Assembly (NCBI GenBank): GCA_019247715.1
Contig: JAFBAO010000037.1
Coordinates: forward strand, 1 to 64,000
Length of the DNA stretch: 64,000 nt
Reading direction: 5' to 3'
Origin: Caulobacteraceae bacterium
GTDB taxonomy: Bacteria; Pseudomonadota; Alphaproteobacteria; Caulobacterales; Caulobacteraceae
Shown here: one piece after another, positions 61,407-64,000 of the stretch
Layout: each line of letters starts with the position of its first letter
Position numbering within the stretch: the stretch's first letter is position 1
The notes under the pieces: model-generated
Seen by the model: only the letters and a program-made list of their open reading frames with translations
The model's database searches: none
What the model was told of the DNA's origin: nothing
Translations under genes and position numbers: made by a program

Positions 61407-61646
61407 TTAGCTCCCCTCGGGGACGCTGGTCTCGAGCGCCAGGGCGTGGAGCTCGCCCCCCATCTTGCCCTTCAGGGCGGCGTAGACCAGCTGGTGCTGG
61501 CGCACCCGATTGAGACCGGCGAAGGCTCGGGAACTGATCTTGGCCCGATAGTGATCACCGTCTCCGGCCAGATCCTCGATGACGATCTGGGCGTCGGGAA
61601 AGGCCTGGCGCAGTTCAGCCTCCAGCTGAGAGACGGCCATCGGCAT
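61407..61646 (-). CDS. bolA: BolA family protein
   Basis: Encodes 79 residues, with DAQIVIEDLAGDGDHYRAKIS and NRVRQHQLVYAALKGKMGGELHALALET of the BolA/YrbA family, including the helix-turn-helix and the conserved His (HALAL). BolA binds GrxD and shares an [2Fe-2S] cluster. Transcribed before the AKR-like gene and grxD. Confidence 0.95.
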   Translation of the reverse strand: MPMAVSQLEAELRQAFPDAQIVIEDLAGDGDHYRAKISSRAFAGLNRVRQHQLVYAALKGKMGGELHALALETSVPEGS

Positions 61647-61862
61647 GTGACGAGCTCCTCGATCAACGATCAGTGAACGAAAACCCTTAACAAGGCCTGC
61701 AACGCCGGCGCTCGCCCTTGGCGTAGCCTGAGGTGAATCTCGACTGATGTGAGGCCAACGTCACGGTCTGGAAAGCTGTGGTTAAGATTCTGGTGACTTT
61801 CATTTACAGGCTGCAATCAGCGCCGACGCAGCATATACCGGTCATCTTCAGAGGGGGCCCGC

Positions 61863-62519
61863 GTGCCGCGTCGAACCCTGATCATCTTCCTCACGGTCGG
61901 ACTGAGCGCTTGCAACTCGCTGCGGGAAGACGTGATGCGGGCGAAAGTCGCCCTTTTCGGGCCGCACCGGGCGCCGCCGGCCGCGGCCCCCCCTGCGCCC
62001 CCAGCGCCGCCGCCGCCGCCTTCGCCGGCCGAGGGGCTATGGGCGGTGCTGGACCCCGGCTGCCCGAAGCCGGAGGCGGCCAACATCCGTGATTGGCCCA
62101 AGTGCGCCTTCCCCTTCTGGATCAGCGGCGACAAGGCCCTGGTGGTGCGCTCGGCCGCGCACAGGTCCCGCCCGCCCACCGACGTGAGCTTCGTCGCCGA
62201 CTACAGCCTGGCCGCCGGCGATCCGGTGATAGCGCAGGTGGGGACGGTGAAGGACGGCTACATGTTCCTGGCGCTCACCGACCTCTCGGAGGATGACCGC
62301 GGGCGGCTCGTCGGCGCGGTGGGCGCGGCCGTCTCCTGCCCGAAGGCCGCGAGCGGCGCCCTCAGCATCAAGCCCAATCTCAACGGCTGCACCACCGAGT
62401 CGCTGGACACGGTGCGCAAGGCCGCCGCCGAGACCCTTCGCGATCGCGCGGCGCTGGATCAGGTCGCCTGGATCGCGGCCGGAGCGCCGCACGACCCCAC
62501 CGACGGCCAACGGCCTTGA
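61863..62519 (+). CDS. Putative lipoprotein, first of a tandem pair
   Basis: Encodes 218 residues from a GTG. Lipobox LSAC (Cys17), then a Pro/Ala-rich linker. The rest contains DWPKCAFPFWI and FVADYSLAAGDPVIAQVGT. It shares this layout with the next gene (EQWPDCA... LAAGDPRIAQVLV), so the two are paralogues. Function unknown. The preceding 216-nt divergent gap from bolA should contain its promoter. Confidence 0.78.
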   Translation: MPRRTLIIFLTVGLSACNSLREDVMRAKVALFGPHRAPPAAAPPAPPAPPPPPSPAEGLWAVLDPGCPKPEAANIRDWPKCAFPFWISGDKALVVRSAAHRSRPPTDVSFVADYSLAAGDPVIAQVGTVKDGYMFLALTDLSEDDRGRLVGAVGAAVSCPKAASGALSIKPNLNGCTTESLDTVRKAAAETLRDRAALDQVAWIAAGAPHDPTDGQRP

Positions 62520-63229
62520 GCGCTGGCGCGTCCGGCCTTCTGCGCGCCTGCGCCGCGCTCTTTGCGCCGGCCCTGCTCAGCGCCTGCAACGTCGTCGTCA
62601 CCGACAAGCCCCTGTTCAGCGCCGCCGACGAGGCCGGCGCGCCGCAGCTGAAGCCGGGCGTCTGGCTGATCCACAAGGACGACGGCTGCAAGCTCGACGA
62701 GACCCTGCCGGTCGAGCAGTGGCCCGACTGCGCGGCCGGGGCGGTGGTCAAGCCTGGAGAGATCTCGGGCTACGATCGCAAGGAATCCGGCGGGGTCTGG
62801 GAGCACGACCCCTTCGTTCTGGCCGCCGGCGACCCCAGGATCGCCCAGGTGCTGGTCGAGGGCGGCCTCACCGTCCAGGCCAGCGCCGAGGCCAGCGGGA
62901 ACGCGACCGCTACGGCTTCGTCGTCGGGCGGCGGAACGACGCGCGCCTACGGCTACGCCGGCGTGCGGCCCCTCAGGACCGACGCCCAAGGCTTCATCAC
63001 CGCCGTCACCTACTGGTCGGTGATGTGCGGCCCGCCCCCGCCCAAGAACAAGAACGGCGAGGACGTGGCGTTGGGAACGCTGAAGCCCTTGCCGGGGATG
63101 ATCATGAAACCCGGCGAGGCGACCTGCACGACCAAGTCGCAGGGCCCGGTGCGGTCGGCGGCCAGGGCGAGCGAGGCCTGGAAGGAAGCCTCGCCGGAGG
63201 CCCACTGGGTCCGCGACGGCGACCGATAG
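62516..63229 (+). CDS. Putative lipoprotein, second of a tandem pair
   Basis: Encodes 237 residues from a TTG overlapping the preceding stop by 4 nt (TTGA). Lipobox LSAC (Cys24). PGVWLIHKDDGCKLDETLPVEQWPDC and the LAAGDPRIAQV block parallel the upstream gene. A Ser/Gly/Ala-rich linker lies in the middle (ATASSSGGG). Ends 3 nt from the convergent purL stop. Function unknown. Confidence 0.78.
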   Translation: MSAGASGLLRACAALFAPALLSACNVVVTDKPLFSAADEAGAPQLKPGVWLIHKDDGCKLDETLPVEQWPDCAAGAVVKPGEISGYDRKESGGVWEHDPFVLAAGDPRIAQVLVEGGLTVQASAEASGNATATASSSGGGTTRAYGYAGVRPLRTDAQGFITAVTYWSVMCGPPPPKNKNGEDVALGTLKPLPGMIMKPGEATCTTKSQGPVRSAARASEAWKEASPEAHWVRDGDR

Positions 63230-63232
63230 CCC

Positions 63233-64000
63233 TCAGGCTTCGTCCATGTAGGCCGGCATCCACGCCTCGTTGGCAAGCCGAAGCCGCGCCAGCGGGATGC
63301 GGAAGAGAGCGTGGCAGGCGAAGTCGGCGCCGCCCGCCTGGCCGGCCAGGGCGATGTTCAGCCCTCCGGCGCGGCCGGCGGCGATGATCGGCTCGGGGTC
63401 GGAGGCGGCCACGAGGTAGCGCCCCTGGTCCTCGCCGAACAGGAAGGCGTGGGCGTGGGTGGCGCTGGTGGGGGCGAGCTCGACGCCGACCCCGGAGGCG
63501 AGAGCCATCTCGGCGGCGGCCGCCACCAGCCCCCCGTCGGAGAGATCGTGGACGCTCGAGACCTGGCCGCCGCGGATCAGGCCGCGCACGAAATCGCCGG
63601 CCCGACGCTCCAGCTCGAGGTCCACCGGCGGCGGCGCGCCGGCTTCCCGGCCGAGCACCTCGCGCAGGTAGAGGCTGGCGCCCAGCTCGCCGTGGCTCAC
63701 GCCCACCAGCAGCAGCGCCTGGCCGGCCTTCATCGAGGCGAAGTCGGCGCGTAGCCCATAGTCGGGGATGAGGCCCACCGCGCCGACCGTGGGGGTCGGC
63801 GGAATGGCCGCCCCGCCGGTCTCGTTGTAGAGGGAGACGTTGCCGCTCACGACCGGGAAGTCGAGGGCCCGGCACGCCTCGGCCATCCCGTCGACCGCCC
63901 GGGCGATCTGCCCCATGATCTCGGGCTTCTCGGGATTGCCGAAGTTCAGGTTGTCGGTGACCGCGATGGGATCGGCGCCCACCGCGGTGAGGTTGCGCCA
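63233..64000 (-). CDS. purL: Phosphoribosylformylglycinamidine synthase subunit PurL, C-terminal part (cut by window end)
   Basis: The visible 255 residues run to the window edge (WRNLTAVGADPIAVTDNLNF upstream of the first in-window Met-like codon). They include the second AIR-synthase-type half: NFGNPEKPEIMGQ, FPVVSGNVSLYNETGG, SVHDLSDGGLVAAAAEMALASGVG. PurL makes FGAM in de novo purine synthesis. The N-terminal ATP-binding half lies beyond 64000. Confidence 0.95.
   Translation of the reverse strand, partial: WRNLTAVGADPIAVTDNLNFGNPEKPEIMGQIARAVDGMAEACRALDFPVVSGNVSLYNETGGAAIPPTPTVGAVGLIPDYGLRADFASMKAGQALLLVGVSHGELGASLYLREVLGREAGAPPPVDLELERRAGDFVRGLIRGGQVSSVHDLSDGGLVAAAAEMALASGVGVELAPTSATHAHAFLFGEDQGRYLVAASDPEPIIAAGRAGGLNIALAGQAGGADFACHALFRIPLARLRLANEAWMPAYMDEA

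Overview
This 64 kb window is GC-rich and almost gap-free. It looks like chromosome from a Caulobacterales alphaproteobacterium, most likely Phenylobacterium or Caulobacter. The case rests on cckA lying directly downstream of fliQ-fliR-flhB, on TTAA-N7-TTAA (CtrA-type) boxes beside flagellar operons, on a sigma-54 flagellar promoter, and on an alphaproteobacterial GTTC-N7-GTTC LexA box upstream of recA. The genus call comes from synteny and is not proven.

Layout. 1-9.9 kb: the 3' end of dxs, then a flagellar locus with flgF-flgG-flgA-flgH leftward and fliL-fliM-DUF6468-motE-like-TPR gene rightward. 9.9-16.5 kb (all leftward): a SnoaL-like protein, a SulP transporter, cckA, flhB, fliR, fliQ. 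16.7-24.2 kb: a six-gene leftward accessory block of three HupE/UreJ-type membrane proteins, a DUF3604 metallohydrolase, a membrane-anchored parvulin and a TonB-dependent receptor. 24.5-26.9 kb: an OpuB/OpuC-type osmolyte ABC transporter with permease and binding protein fused. 27.1-31.6 kb: fliE-flgC-flgB leftward and fliO-fliP rightward. A small cassette (DUF1330, alpha/beta hydrolase, PhnZ-like HD protein) sits between them, flanked by a 21-bp direct repeat that contains the CtrA box.

31.6-43.2 kb: an EAL phosphodiesterase, a Tat-type GH10 lipoprotein, a WecG-family glycosyltransferase, Nudix, a glycine-zipper protein, a His-rich peptide, two PLP enzymes, an ATP-grasp protein, a GT4 glycosyltransferase and a polysaccharide deacetylase. 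43.3-64 kb is mostly core metabolism and information processing: recA, alaS, icd, trmJ, glyA, rpsD, grxD, bolA and the 3' part of purL. Among these are an apparently inactive class A beta-lactamase-like lipoprotein, an SDR, a nitronate monooxygenase, an antiporter, tandem GT87 paralogues and several small lipoproteins.

How it fits together. Four flagellar loci (rod, L-ring, P-ring chaperone, C-ring, export gate) probably answer to CtrA, and one to sigma-54/FlbD. CckA, which sets CtrA activity, is apparently in one of those operons. The best candidate for an undescribed system is the HupE x3 / DUF3604 / PpiC / TonB-receptor block: its genes overlap or abut, it has its own AT-rich control region, and the receptor gene is less GC-rich than its surroundings. 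Its substrate cannot be read from the sequence.
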